From a virus: DNA of 32,127 bases. Shown here one piece after another: positions 21,074-28,367 of this stretch (positions within the stretch are counted from its first letter, which is position 1; every line of letters begins with the position of its first letter). The DNA is taken from positions 1 to 32,127 of IMG/VR virus record IMGVR_UViG_3300015360_000128. One strand, 5' to 3'. The notes beneath the pieces are model-generated. The model was not told the DNA's origin. It ran no database searches and saw nothing but the letters and a program-made list of their open reading frames with translations. Made by a program: the position numbers and the translations under genes.

Positions 21074-22132
21074 TTACTCCAATATTTTAATTAATTGCTT
21101 AGCAGAATTTTCCCAAGTAAATTTTTTACCGGTCTCTATTCCGGCATGATTCACTCTTAGATTTTTTTCTTGCTTAAGTTTGTGAAGATTTCTTAAATGT
21201 TCTACATATTGAGACTGTTGGTCATCACCGAGATGGGCCCAGTATCCATTATTATGAAACCAAATGTCGTCAAAAGCCGACTCTTTGTCCGTAATATGAA
21301 TTTGATGGGAATTACTTTCGTCGGCAAATTCTGTGTGGGCCGAATAATTAGTGCAGATAACCTGCTTTCCTATTGCCATCATTTCTAATAGCTCTAGATT
21401 CCACCCTTCAGCCCTAGCCGGGAACAAACCAACGTCTGCTTTAGACATAATGTAATACACATTCTCGTGGGTGGCCTGCCGTGGAATTATTTTGATTTTG
21501 GAGGATAGTTTAGAGGTACGGCACATATTTACCCATTGCTTTCCGCCATCTTCTAAGAAAGGATTGTCGCACATCATCCATAATTCGACGTTATCGGAAG
21601 AATTAAAAGCCTTATTAAAAGAATCTATGGTAAAATTGTGTCCTTTACGGATTTCCCACTTTCCCACACTTAAAAATATGGTTTGCGGGGTCTTGGGCTC
21701 TATACAAGGAAAAAAAATAGTGGGATCTATCCCTAGGGGGACTACATTTACGGGCACTACTACATTCTCTCTTAAAATTTCCTGAGCCCACTTTGAGCAC
21801 GTAATTAACTCATCGCACAAAGACATGCTTGATAGTTCCTGTTGACAAAACGTATCTAGCTCGAATATAGGAAGTCCAATATGCTTTCCGGGTCCAACTC
21901 TAGGATGAACATCGTTTTGATGATAGATCCTAAGTGAGCGGGTCGAGCGACCCGACCAAGCCGGATTAGTCCCATACCAGTACGGGGCGACCTCATTAGA
22001 CATTTCAGGCTCAACGAGCCCGATGGGAAACGCCGTAACGTCTTGGCCGAGCTTAATAAGTTGCTTGAAGATGTTGTGCCCGACCTGCCCGTAACCCATA
22101 GTATTAAAGCACGCAGAATAATTTATTTTCAT
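21074..22132 (-). CDS. GT4-family glycosyltransferase (GT-B fold)
   Basis: The protein has 352 residues from ATG 22132. N-terminal GYGQVGHNIFKQLIKLGQDV fits a GT-B donor-side start. The C-terminal half has the GT4 markers VVPLGIDPTIFFP, FLSVGKWEIRKGH and the EX7E motif (E242 and E250 in AEGWNLELLEMMAIG), followed by NYSAHTEFA. Such enzymes transfer sugars from activated nucleotide donors. Residues 55-66 (TNPAWSGRSTRS) come from a translated copy of the interspersed repeat inserted in the N-terminal domain. The fold appears otherwise intact. The peptidase gene starts 3 nt after its stop. Confidence 0.85.
   Translation of the reverse strand: MKINYSACFNTMGYGQVGHNIFKQLIKLGQDVTAFPIGLVEPEMSNEVAPYWYGTNPAWSGRSTRSLRIYHQNDVHPRVGPGKHIGLPIFELDTFCQQELSSMSLCDELITCSKWAQEILRENVVVPVNVVPLGIDPTIFFPCIEPKTPQTIFLSVGKWEIRKGHNFTIDSFNKAFNSSDNVELWMMCDNPFLEDGGKQWVNMCRTSKLSSKIKIIPRQATHENVYYIMSKADVGLFPARAEGWNLELLEMMAIGKQVICTNYSAHTEFADESNSHQIHITDKESAFDDIWFHNNGYWAHLGDDQQSQYVEHLRNLHKLKQEKNLRVNHAGIETGKKFTWENSAKQLIKILE
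21936..21973 (-). repeat. Interspersed GC-rich repeat, copy E, inside coding sequence
   Basis: The minus strand reads GGGACTAATCCGG, CTTGGTCGGGTCGCTCG, ACCCGCTC. The order and most bases match the intergenic copies, but the C-run and T-tail are missing. GGGTCG and CGACCC form a short palindrome. It is read through in frame as part of the glycosyltransferase. Confidence 0.6.
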
Positions 22133-22398
22133 TACATATTCACCATTTCTATAGTTTTTCCAGCATATTCATGACTACAATCTTCTAAATATTGAATTTT
22201 ACCATCTCTAATAAACAGGTGGCAAGCATGGGCGTCTGGATTAACCCGATCTTTATTGACAAAAATACTGGGAGTTACTGTTAGACTATCTTCTGGGCCG
22301 GTAATAGTCCAAGTGTGGTTTATGTAATGACAACAAGAACATGCGAGACATTCAAATAACCATCTTATGCTAGTATTATTTACCCCGATAAGTTTCAT
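22132..22398 (-). CDS. DUF6527-like small protein
   Basis: The protein has 88 residues from ATG 22398. It is rich in Cys and His (WLFECLACSCCHYINHTW) and has the pattern GPEDSLTVTPSI followed by HACHLFIRDGKIQYLEDCSH and YAGKTIEM. This resembles phage proteins of the DUF6527 type, which I recall as having the same Cys/His-rich start and 'DGkIqfLxDcxHxlaGktv' end. Metal binding is likely; the function is unknown. Its start overlaps the previous gene by 4 nt. Confidence 0.6.
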   Translation of the reverse strand: MKLIGVNNTSIRWLFECLACSCCHYINHTWTITGPEDSLTVTPSIFVNKDRVNPDAHACHLFIRDGKIQYLEDCSHEYAGKTIEMVNM

Positions 22399-22715
22399 TT
22401 AGAACCCTTTCGTAACGGCATTTCTACACTCTTATCATGAACCAAATGTTCGGTCGGCAAATTCTTAAATTCTAGCGGTGGGGAGTCCCCATCTTCCAAA
22501 ATTTTTAAACAAATCGGCTCCTCATCAGATATAGAATATTTATAAAATAATATTCCCTCCATAGAATAATCGTTAGCCCCCATTAAATAGCCAGTAATCA
22601 AATATTCTGTCTTAGAATGATAATAATCGCCCCAAATAAATAGTTTTTTATTTACATATAGGGCATCAACAGACTCAGCATCTCCATCAAAAGTGACCCA
22701 ATCTAAACGCAACAT
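22395..22715 (-). CDS. Hypothetical protein
   Basis: The protein has 106 residues from ATG 22715. It looks like a beta-strand-rich fold (LDWVTFDGDAESVDALYVNK, FIWGDYYHSKTEYLITGYLM) and an acidic middle (SDEEPICLKILEDGDSP). No family is recognised. It overlaps the sulfotransferase gene by 13 nt and the next gene by 4 nt. Confidence 0.65.
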   Translation of the reverse strand: MLRLDWVTFDGDAESVDALYVNKKLFIWGDYYHSKTEYLITGYLMGANDYSMEGILFYKYSISDEEPICLKILEDGDSPPLEFKNLPTEHLVHDKSVEMPLRKGSK

Positions 22716-23380
22716 TTTAATTCCTCATAATTTCGAACACTCTGTAATACTTCGGCCCCATTAATCTTGTGCCGGGCCAATTCTTTCCTAAAATCATCTC
22801 TATTTAAGGGTCCAGTAACAACCTCTATTTGAAGAAACGTTTGTTCGTAAATTTCTTCCCCAAACAAGCATTCGTGCTCAACAGCCCTATTAAACAAATT
22901 AATATTAGATTCTAATAATTTTCGATATACCAAGATCATTTCTCTAGTATATTCATACTGGCTAATAAAATATTCTTCATCAATTTCTAGCTCTGAAACA
23001 ACCTTTTTATATTCGGGGGGAAGCATTTTTATATTCCATCCTCCTGTTTTCTGGGCAATGATATTAGAAAGAGTGCATGAAAAAAAATCGCTCCTTATAA
23101 GGAATAAGGTGGAAAATTCGCCCACACACATTCGGATCAAATTTTCTGAATCTTTTACGGTATCCCACTTATAATAAGTGACCGTTTTAAAAAAATCCAC
23201 ATTAGACTTTTTTATTTTGTCAAATTTTTCTTTAACAGTCTCAAACCCAGTAAAAGTATCGTCCCACCTATACGATTCTGGATTAAATGGTTCAGCCATC
23301 TGTTTTAAACCAGTGGCAGCACAAATCGCTTCGGACAAAGCAGTACTTCCAGATCTAGGGTTTGCCATTACACAAAACAT
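22703..23380 (-). CDS. Sulfotransferase
   Basis: The protein has 225 residues from ATG 23380. The start MFCVMANPRSGSTALSEAI contains the 5'-phosphosulfate-binding loop (N7 to T13) of PAPS-dependent sulfotransferases. TLFLIRSDFFSCTLSNIIAQ (about 92-111) fits the 3'-phosphate-binding part (R and S), and the protein has the usual length of 200-300. It would move sulfate from PAPS to a sugar or small molecule. PAPS must come from the host, since no PAPS-synthesis gene is present here. It is adjacent to a GNAT acetyltransferase and near three glycosyltransferase genes, which suggests joint modification of one glycan. Confidence 0.8.
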   Translation of the reverse strand: MFCVMANPRSGSTALSEAICAATGLKQMAEPFNPESYRWDDTFTGFETVKEKFDKIKKSNVDFFKTVTYYKWDTVKDSENLIRMCVGEFSTLFLIRSDFFSCTLSNIIAQKTGGWNIKMLPPEYKKVVSELEIDEEYFISQYEYTREMILVYRKLLESNINLFNRAVEHECLFGEEIYEQTFLQIEVVTGPLNRDDFRKELARHKINGAEVLQSVRNYEELKCCV

Positions 23381-23383
23381 ATT

Positions 23384-23848
23384 TTAATCCTCAGTAAGAT
23401 TGTCACAATAAGTAAAAAGATATTCTTCGCCATTTTCTAAATTTACAATCTTATCACATTTAAATTTTAATTTTTTAAAAAACAATTGTGCATACAGCAT
23501 ATTACTAGGGACTAAAACAGATAAAATAGTTACTCCAAACTTTTTCATTTTTAGTTGAAGATTTTTAATTACAGCAGAGCCAATACCTTGACGCTGAAAT
23601 TCTCTAGATAGGCATAATTTTAAAATACAGATATGCTTGCCAACAACTGAATATATAAAATATCCAGCAATCTTTTCTTTTATTTCTATGGTGTGGCAAG
23701 TTACCTTGGTAAGCTTCATATTTTTGGAGAAATCGTTGAATGTGTATGGATGTTCAAAATTATCATCCTCAATATCACAAATAAACTTTAAATCTCTCTT
23801 CAGTGTGTTACGAGACATGAACGCGGTTTTAACTGGTGAGTCTGTCAT
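23384..23848 (-). CDS. GNAT-family N-acetyltransferase
   Basis: The protein has 154 residues from ATG 23848. Motif A with the CoA-binding loop is clear: HICILKLCLSREFQRQGIGS, then AVIKNLQLKMKKFGVTILSV. The following LVPSNMLYAQLFFKKLKFKC is the usual C-terminal GNAT arm. It resembles RimI-type enzymes that acetylate protein N-termini or amines; the substrate here is unknown. It overlaps the HD gene by 20 nt and precedes the sulfotransferase by 3 nt. Confidence 0.85.
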   Translation of the reverse strand: MTDSPVKTAFMSRNTLKRDLKFICDIEDDNFEHPYTFNDFSKNMKLTKVTCHTIEIKEKIAGYFIYSVVGKHICILKLCLSREFQRQGIGSAVIKNLQLKMKKFGVTILSVLVPSNMLYAQLFFKKLKFKCDKIVNLENGEEYLFTYCDNLTED

Positions 23849-24362
23849 ATTTTTTTAAAAAGTCCTCTCTTGATTCTTTTGGATTTAAGTTTTTAATAAA
23901 ATAACTCGGTGTTCTATTTTTTAAAGACTCATGTTCTATATTAAACATATATTTATCAAAACGCTTTATTATTACTTTATTTAAAAACAAATCAACCCCA
24001 AATTTTTTACATATTGCTTTTTCAACATTATGCTCAACATCTTTATACCTTCTTCCAATATAAGTTTTTAGTGGAGTGTTTAAATCAGAACAAACAAATT
24101 CTGCGGCATCATGTAGTAGCCCAGCTAATACTATAGATCTATCATTCCCGCAAAGTTCCAAGCATTTCGCTACGTTGATAGAATGCTCAGCTATCGAGTA
24201 GAATTCGTCCACAAGACCCGTAAACCTACACTGATTCCCCAGAGACATGGCTATGTGCTCAATCTTAATTAGCTCAGGATCGGGATTCAATATATCAAAC
24301 TCTACCCCGTTTGGTAAAGTGATGAACGCGGTTTTTTTCTTAAATAAGTTGTAAAATATCAT
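23829..24362 (-). CDS. HD-domain phosphohydrolase (YfbR-like 5'-nucleotidase)
   Basis: The protein has 177 residues from ATG 24362. Metal ligands fit the HD family: SIAEHSINVAKCLELCG (H60), GLLHDAAEFVCSDLNTPLKT (H84, D85, D93). The N-terminus DILNPDPELIKIEHIAMSLG and NQCRFTG follow the phage YfbR-like group that hydrolyses deoxynucleoside monophosphates. It would salvage or balance nucleotide pools, compatible with the phage RNR. It is encoded between a glycosyltransferase and the GNAT gene. The exact substrate is not shown by sequence. Confidence 0.8.
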   Translation of the reverse strand: MIFYNLFKKKTAFITLPNGVEFDILNPDPELIKIEHIAMSLGNQCRFTGLVDEFYSIAEHSINVAKCLELCGNDRSIVLAGLLHDAAEFVCSDLNTPLKTYIGRRYKDVEHNVEKAICKKFGVDLFLNKVIIKRFDKYMFNIEHESLKNRTPSYFIKNLNPKESREDFLKKYDRLTS

Positions 24363-25297
24363 AATTTTTTTAGAGCACTACAAATTTCTTTTAGAAAGTT
24401 CGGCCCATCTAAATATCCTTTATTCATATTTTTTAAATAGTGGTGGGCGGATATGATCTGTTCGAGTTCAGGCATACCGTCGTAAAGGTCATGATAGAGT
24501 GGATAATCGGGTCCTAAATATTCTACAACCGCTGGAAGACGATTGACCATAACAGGCGTTGAACGAGCCACGCACTCGATTATGGCATTGTTGGCCGAAC
24601 TATCATATAAATCTAGGTAAACTATGGAGCAAGAAAGAAAATCATCATAATCTTTGTCTGGTAAATGTTCTAAAACTTTTATATCGGCCCACATATTTAT
24701 CTGGTGGGCCCAATTAATTCCTAGGGCTTGATAGTAATGTTTTAATAGAATTTGGGCCTGCACAGTATTTGAAGGCATCCAGAATTTTTTATAGTGCGTT
24801 TTAAGATTGCATATGGAATCCATGTTTCTTAACCAATAACCAAGCTGTACTATATTTTTTTCTTTGCCAGTAAGAAATTTTTTAATGTCCCACTGTGGGC
24901 CCGGTTCTGTTGGGTGCTTCACTGAGAACACCGGAACCTGCACCTGAGGCCTGAGCCAATCAGCTAAGTAGTCCGATAGCACAAAGAGTGCCTTACAACT
25001 CTTGAGTGACTCTTGGAAGGGCTCTCTAGCTAGTATGGATTGTGGACTATGATAGTAACCAAACCATGTGGGCATATTTTGTGGATTGTGAAGGAATCCC
25101 GCCCAAGGAAATTTATAGGGAATTTTATGCGTATTATTTTCATAACATTTATTTAACTCCCAAGAGAATGCTTTTTCAATAAATCCATCAACATATAAGC
25201 CCGAATTTGAATGTATTGGGGCTAAGGCAGATAAGGCATATGCCCAACCGCTTCTGTGATTTTTAAAAGAAATACATTTAGATAAATTAAGAAGCAT
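24359..25297 (-). CDS. Glycosyltransferase-like protein (GT-B type)
   Basis: The protein has 312 residues from ATG 25297. The middle to C-terminal region shows the GT-B donor-site layout: QLGYWLRNMDSICNLKTHYK, DDFLSCSIVYLDLYDSSANN, AIIECVARSTPVMVNRLPAV, VEYLGPDYPLY. The SANNAIIE motif stands where the EX7E region would be. The N-terminus FLHNPQNMPTWFGYYHSPQS and LSDYLADWL also fit. It is a remote member and the donor and acceptor are unknown. The ATG overlaps the stop of the gene before it by one base. Confidence 0.65.
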   Translation of the reverse strand: MLLNLSKCISFKNHRSGWAYALSALAPIHSNSGLYVDGFIEKAFSWELNKCYENNTHKIPYKFPWAGFLHNPQNMPTWFGYYHSPQSILAREPFQESLKSCKALFVLSDYLADWLRPQVQVPVFSVKHPTEPGPQWDIKKFLTGKEKNIVQLGYWLRNMDSICNLKTHYKKFWMPSNTVQAQILLKHYYQALGINWAHQINMWADIKVLEHLPDKDYDDFLSCSIVYLDLYDSSANNAIIECVARSTPVMVNRLPAVVEYLGPDYPLYHDLYDGMPELEQIISAHHYLKNMNKGYLDGPNFLKEICSALKKL

Positions 25298-26064
25298 TAA
25301 AATAGCTTCATTTTTGAGACATTCTCGAAAGTACCTAGTTTATACATATGGAGCAAATCTTGTGTCTCCGGCATGTCCAAAACAATCTCTAGGCAGGAAT
25401 GTCTATCTATAGACTTATCCAAAAAACCTTGCTGATAACACCAACTAGCCATGCTCTCCCTGCCGAGATGATCTTCGGTCAAATACTTGTAGGTCTTGAG
25501 GCATTCTGAATACACTATTGGGCCCGACTTGTCTATCCGACCAAAGAACTCTATACTGTTAACGGGGCCCCTAGGGCTGAGAAGTTCCGAATAACCACCA
25601 ACTGAATTATAATGACGACCTGAAAATATACATCCCGACATAAACGGATAAAGCCAGTTTTGAGAATTTAAAACACAGCTTATAAAAGTAGAGAAGCTAT
25701 CTAGGGAGTAGTTTTCATAAAGCTTCAAAAAGTTAGCCAGTTCCAGATTGACCCTGCTGGGTCGGGTCGCTCGCGGCCCACAAAAACATGCCGCATCCCG
25801 ATGTAAGTTATTTATAGATAAAATTCTAGATAAATAATCTGCGGGAATTAAGCTATTTTCGTCCAATACCACAAAAAGAAAAGAATCAGTCTTTCGTGGA
25901 ATTTCCGAGAGAGACCCTGAATTTAAAAGATAATCTAATTTTAAAAGCTTTGATTGTTTAGAAATATCTGAAACAGTAGAGTAAACCTCAGACACGCCAG
26001 AATATGTATAGTCAGGATGAACTACTTTTTTTTCTTGTATAATATAAAATTCTAGATTATGCAT
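25297..26064 (-). CDS. GT2-like protein with repeat-derived insert
   Basis: The protein has 255 residues from ATG 26064. SFLFVVLDENSLIPADYLSR resembles the nucleotide-sugar site of GT-A enzymes, and PFMSGCIFSGRHYNSVGGYS with ELLSPRGPVNS matches the late 'Gxxxf.r..f..vGGF.E' region of family 2. The classical DxD is replaced by LDENS, so catalysis is uncertain. Residues 95-107 (CGPRATRPSRVNL) are encoded by a copy of the GC-rich repeat, in opposite orientation to the others. It lies upstream of and probably works with the 24359-25297 glycosyltransferase. Confidence 0.55.
   Translation of the reverse strand: MHNLEFYIIQEKKVVHPDYTYSGVSEVYSTVSDISKQSKLLKLDYLLNSGSLSEIPRKTDSFLFVVLDENSLIPADYLSRILSINNLHRDAACFCGPRATRPSRVNLELANFLKLYENYSLDSFSTFISCVLNSQNWLYPFMSGCIFSGRHYNSVGGYSELLSPRGPVNSIEFFGRIDKSGPIVYSECLKTYKYLTEDHLGRESMASWCYQQGFLDKSIDRHSCLEIVLDMPETQDLLHMYKLGTFENVSKMKLF
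25749..25779 (+). repeat. Interspersed GC-rich repeat, copy F, inverted, inside coding sequence
   Basis: The plus strand reads ACCCTGC, then TGGGTCGGGTCGCTCGC, then GGCCC. The 17-base core TGGGTCGGGTCGCTCGC is identical to copy D. It is the only copy in this orientation and is translated in the antisense direction as part of the GT2-like protein. Confidence 0.6.
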
Positions 26065-26342
26065 CAGTTATTGGAGGGTTCTAGGGAATTCATCATTTTG
26101 ATACGAGCCACCTTGTATGAGAAATATGCCATAAAACAATTTCGAGATATAACAACGTCAGAATTTGAAATAGGAAATTTAGCCTGAATTAAAGATATTT
26201 CAGTAATATAAGCCGCAAAAGCCGGATCAATAGAAATCATATCCATCATCATCGTGTTTAATAAGACATCATCGGCCTGATCCTTAGTGAATTCGCTAAG
26301 TATGGATTGATAGATTTCATGTATATTAAATGGTATAGTCAT
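26064..26342 (-). CDS. Hypothetical protein
   Basis: The protein has 92 residues from ATG 26342. It is helical (FNIHEIYQSILSEFTKDQAD; VARIKMMNSLEPSNN) and Met-rich, with VLLNTMMMDMISIDPAFAAY. There is no recognised motif or membrane segment. The stop shares a base with the next gene's ATG. Confidence 0.6.
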   Translation of the reverse strand: MTIPFNIHEIYQSILSEFTKDQADDVLLNTMMMDMISIDPAFAAYITEISLIQAKFPISNSDVVISRNCFMAYFSYKVARIKMMNSLEPSNN

Positions 26343-26348
26343 AATACT

Positions 26349-26615
26349 CTATCTTTGCACAATTATTTTACTGTCTTCAGAATCAATCGCCATTAAGCTT
26401 ATGGAAGGATCGACACCGAAATACTCTTTCAAAAGATCTAGGATAATCATGTATATATTTGGGGGCAAATTAAATTCAGAAATATGTATAACTGCGTTAT
26501 CTTCATCTGAGCAAGAGTCTAATGAAAAGATTATATTTAGATCAGAAATTTCTTCGTCATTGTATAGGGCCCCTATCAATAATATCGATCTTTTACCAAT
26601 ATCTAGTTCGCTCAT
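26349..26615 (-). CDS. Hypothetical acidic protein
   Basis: The protein has 88 residues from ATG 26615. It has an acidic beta-rich core (ISDLNIIFSLDSCSDEDNAV; HISEFNLPPNIYMIILDLLK) and ends in SIISLMA-type beta strands. No family is recognised. It overlaps the RuvA-tail-like gene by 4 nt. Confidence 0.6.
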   Translation of the reverse strand: MSELDIGKRSILLIGALYNDEEISDLNIIFSLDSCSDEDNAVIHISEFNLPPNIYMIILDLLKEYFGVDPSISLMAIDSEDSKIIVQR

Positions 26616-26992
26616 TTTTTCCTCATTACTTCTAAAATTATTTGCTGGGAAGTATTAAAAGTTTTGTTTTGAACTACTTTATTTACCAAGACTTTGGCAT
26701 CACTTTTTTTATAACCTATCTTAGAAAGAGCTAGTATGGCGTCTTCAACCTCTTCTTTAGGGGTTTGGCTAGGCTCTTCCTCCGTAGAAACTTCTGGTTG
26801 AAACATATTCTTCATGACCCAGTCCCTAGATGCCTTATCTCCCGACAGAGCGTTTAGGTAAGTCATCCTGTCTAGAAGCTCTCTGGGGGTAAACTCTGCT
26901 GGCGGCTGCTTCGGCGGCACATGCTTAGGGAGCATCGCCAAAAAACATAAAATAGTAATGGATGTAATGAGCACGCAAAAGATGAATTCCAT
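26612..26992 (-). CDS. Membrane-anchored protein with RuvA C-terminal-like domain
   Basis: The protein has 126 residues from ATG 26992. The first 20 residues (MEFIFCVLITSITILCFLAM) form a membrane anchor, followed by a Pro-rich linker (LPKHVPPKQPPAEFTP) and a helical part. The C-terminus DAILALSKIGYKKSDAKVLV resembles the three-helix tail of RuvA (and UBA-like folds), which binds RuvB in bacteria. Membrane anchoring of such a domain is unusual, and the partner is unknown. It is the first gene after the 27037-27065 promoter. Confidence 0.55.
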   Translation of the reverse strand: MEFIFCVLITSITILCFLAMLPKHVPPKQPPAEFTPRELLDRMTYLNALSGDKASRDWVMKNMFQPEVSTEEEPSQTPKEEVEDAILALSKIGYKKSDAKVLVNKVVQNKTFNTSQQIILEVMRKK

Positions 26993-27036
26993 AGGTAAAC
27001 CTAAAAATTTTGAGTTGAAAGCAAATCGACCCGTGT

Positions 27037-27065
27037 ATTATAGCACAGGCCAAAGTGGCTGTTAA
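27037..27065 (-). promoter_or_regulatory. Sigma70-type promoter
   Basis: On the minus strand TTAACA (-35), 17 nt, TATAAT (-10), with TGC just before it (extended -10). The spacer holds GCCACTTTGGC, an inverted repeat that could be an operator. The downstream bases CGGGTCG recur after the promoter at 30246. It would drive the genes from 26992 leftward. Confidence 0.85.
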
Positions 27066-27098
27066 GATCTTTTGTGGGAAATGCTAAAGTAATTATCC

Positions 27099-27422
27099 TT
27101 ATTGAATTATGTACTCGTTAGGTCCGTTACCATACTTTATTTGAAGAACCCACTTTTGCCCATCCCATATTTTTCTACTAGATCTGTATCCAGTCATACT
27201 TCCATTAAATCCGCAGCCATTACAAATACGTGACAATTGTTCGTCGTACCAAGTAGACTTTTTACATCTTGGGCAGTATTGGTCTGCCTCCCAACATGTA
27301 CTATTTTCAGTTAATCTCCAGTCCATAGGATCTTTTGGTAACATAGGGCTTTTTGGCAACATAACTTTTTTTGGGGAGATTTTAAATCCAAAAAAAGACA
27401 TTAGTAATCTTAGAACACTCAT
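27099..27422 (-). CDS. Zinc-ribbon protein
   Basis: The protein has 107 residues from ATG 27422. After a hydrophobic, basic N-terminus (MSVLRLLMSFFGFKISPKK) come CPRCKKSTWYDEQLSRICNG with the second pair CNGC, so CxxC at about residues 50-53 and 67-70. This is one zinc ribbon. The C-terminal part YRSSRKIWDGQKWVLQIKYG is basic. DNA or RNA binding is plausible. It lies downstream of the tRNA-like sequence and ends before the 27037-27065 promoter. Confidence 0.65.
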   Translation of the reverse strand: MSVLRLLMSFFGFKISPKKVMLPKSPMLPKDPMDWRLTENSTCWEADQYCPRCKKSTWYDEQLSRICNGCGFNGSMTGYRSSRKIWDGQKWVLQIKYGNGPNEYIIQ

Positions 27423-27458
27423 AAAAAGTACCTATAAGAATTTAAACCACTTGACAAA

Positions 27459-27526
27459 CTGGGTAGGTGCGATTCGAACGCACAATTTCGGGTGCCCCCA
27501 ACGTCCTGCCATTAAACTACTACCCA
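27459..27526 (-). tRNA. Degenerate tRNA-like sequence
   Basis: On the minus strand: acceptor arms TGGGTAG and CTACCCA (7 bp), D-arm GTTT-AATGGCA-GGAC and T-arm GTGCG-TTCGAAT-CGCAC are all perfect. In the anticodon arm, TTGGG and CCCGA pair but leave only GGCA as a loop, so a 7-nt anticodon loop with U33 is missing and the total is only 68 nt. No CCA is encoded. It may be a decayed tRNA, a tRNA mimic or an intron-disrupted gene, and no amino acid can be assigned. Confidence 0.5.
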
Positions 27527-27532
27527 GAACAA

Positions 27533-27832
27533 TTAAGACGTGGGAGTCGCCGCATCCTTATTTTCTCTAAACTCTTGCTCTCGGGCAGCGTTTAGGTCCC
27601 CTAACAAAGCCCTCTGAACGTTCTCTACGTGCCTAGTATATTCTAGGGTAGGGCCCTTGGTCAGCCTTTCTACCGGATGGCTCATAACAAAGGATAGTCT
27701 TTCTAGATTCTCAAGCTCCGTCTTTAGCTTTAATTTAGCCTGCTTCTGAACCTTGGCGATAGCCTGAGACTTCCTGACCTCAATATTACGCTTAACAATC
27801 TTATTTAGTTTGTATTTGGTAACACTACGCAT
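27533..27832 (-). CDS. Basic helical hypothetical protein
   Basis: The protein has 99 residues from ATG 27832. A lysine-rich N-terminal helix (KYKLNKIVKRNIEVRKSQAI; KVQKQAKLKLKTELENLE) suggests nucleic-acid binding or a coiled coil. The C-terminal third is more acidic. No family is recognised. Its start overlaps the upstream gene's end by 28 nt; the tRNA-like sequence follows 7 nt after its stop. Confidence 0.6.
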   Translation of the reverse strand: MRSVTKYKLNKIVKRNIEVRKSQAIAKVQKQAKLKLKTELENLERLSFVMSHPVERLTKGPTLEYTRHVENVQRALLGDLNAAREQEFRENKDAATPTS

Positions 27833-28026
27833 GTTTGAACTTTCTTTCTTCGAGCAATTGCCCTCTTCGCTAAACTTCTAACTTTTTGCACACCATTTTT
27901 ACGCAACAGATTCCGAACCATGCCTCCATGCTCTCCGCACTTAAATTGTGCATAGAACTCTTTATCTGTCAAGAGTCCAGACGAAAACAAAACAAGAACT
28001 GCATCTTCAACAACATCCCAACGCAT
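27805..28026 (-). CDS. Small basic hypothetical protein
   Basis: The protein has 73 residues from ATG 28026. The N-terminal half is mixed (DVVEDAVLVLFSSGLLTDKE) and the C-terminal half very basic (LRKNGVQKVRSLAKRAIARR), with CGEHGG in between. No family is recognised. It is the first gene after repeat copy D, so may start a transcript or follow a terminator. Confidence 0.55.
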   Translation of the reverse strand: MRWDVVEDAVLVLFSSGLLTDKEFYAQFKCGEHGGMVRNLLRKNGVQKVRSLAKRAIARRKKVQTCVVLPNTN

Positions 28027-28100
28027 AAAATAATCTCCAAGTTTAAAAGTATCAAGTATCCTAGGTTTAACCGGAAACTCAAATAACTTTTAACGAAGAT

Positions 28101-28155
28101 TGACAAAGAAAAAATAGGGTGGGGGGCGAGCGACCCGACCCAATAGGGTTAGCCC
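28101..28155 (-). repeat. Interspersed GC-rich repeat, copy D
   Basis: On the minus strand GGGCTAACCCTAT, then TGGGTCGGGTCGCTCGC, a C-run, CCTATTTTTTC and TTTGTCA. The TAA of the upstream gene (28149-28367) lies in GGGCTAA, exactly as at copy A. Confidence 0.7.
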
Positions 28156-28367
28156 TTTAGTGGATTTTGTTTACAATTAAATTTCATAAATATTAGAACT
28201 GCTAATCTATTATTTAAACATGCTAAAAAATGATCAATTTCCATACTATTTTCTAATTCACCTGTAACTTCTTTAATTTTTTCTTCTAACATATTAGAAG
28301 TTTCAACGGCTAGTCTACTACATACTTTAGAGCGGTCTTTAGAATGATCTCTTTGTTCTTTATTCAT
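28149..28367 (-). CDS. Small hypothetical protein
   Basis: The protein has 72 residues from ATG 28367. It is helical and charged (KEQRDHSKDRSKVCSRLAVE; SMEIDHFLACLNNRLAVLIF) and ends KFNCKQNPLKG, the last residues and stop lying in repeat copy D. No family is recognised. Its start overlaps the previous gene by 4 nt. Confidence 0.55.
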   Translation of the reverse strand: MNKEQRDHSKDRSKVCSRLAVETSNMLEEKIKEVTGELENSMEIDHFLACLNNRLAVLIFMKFNCKQNPLKG

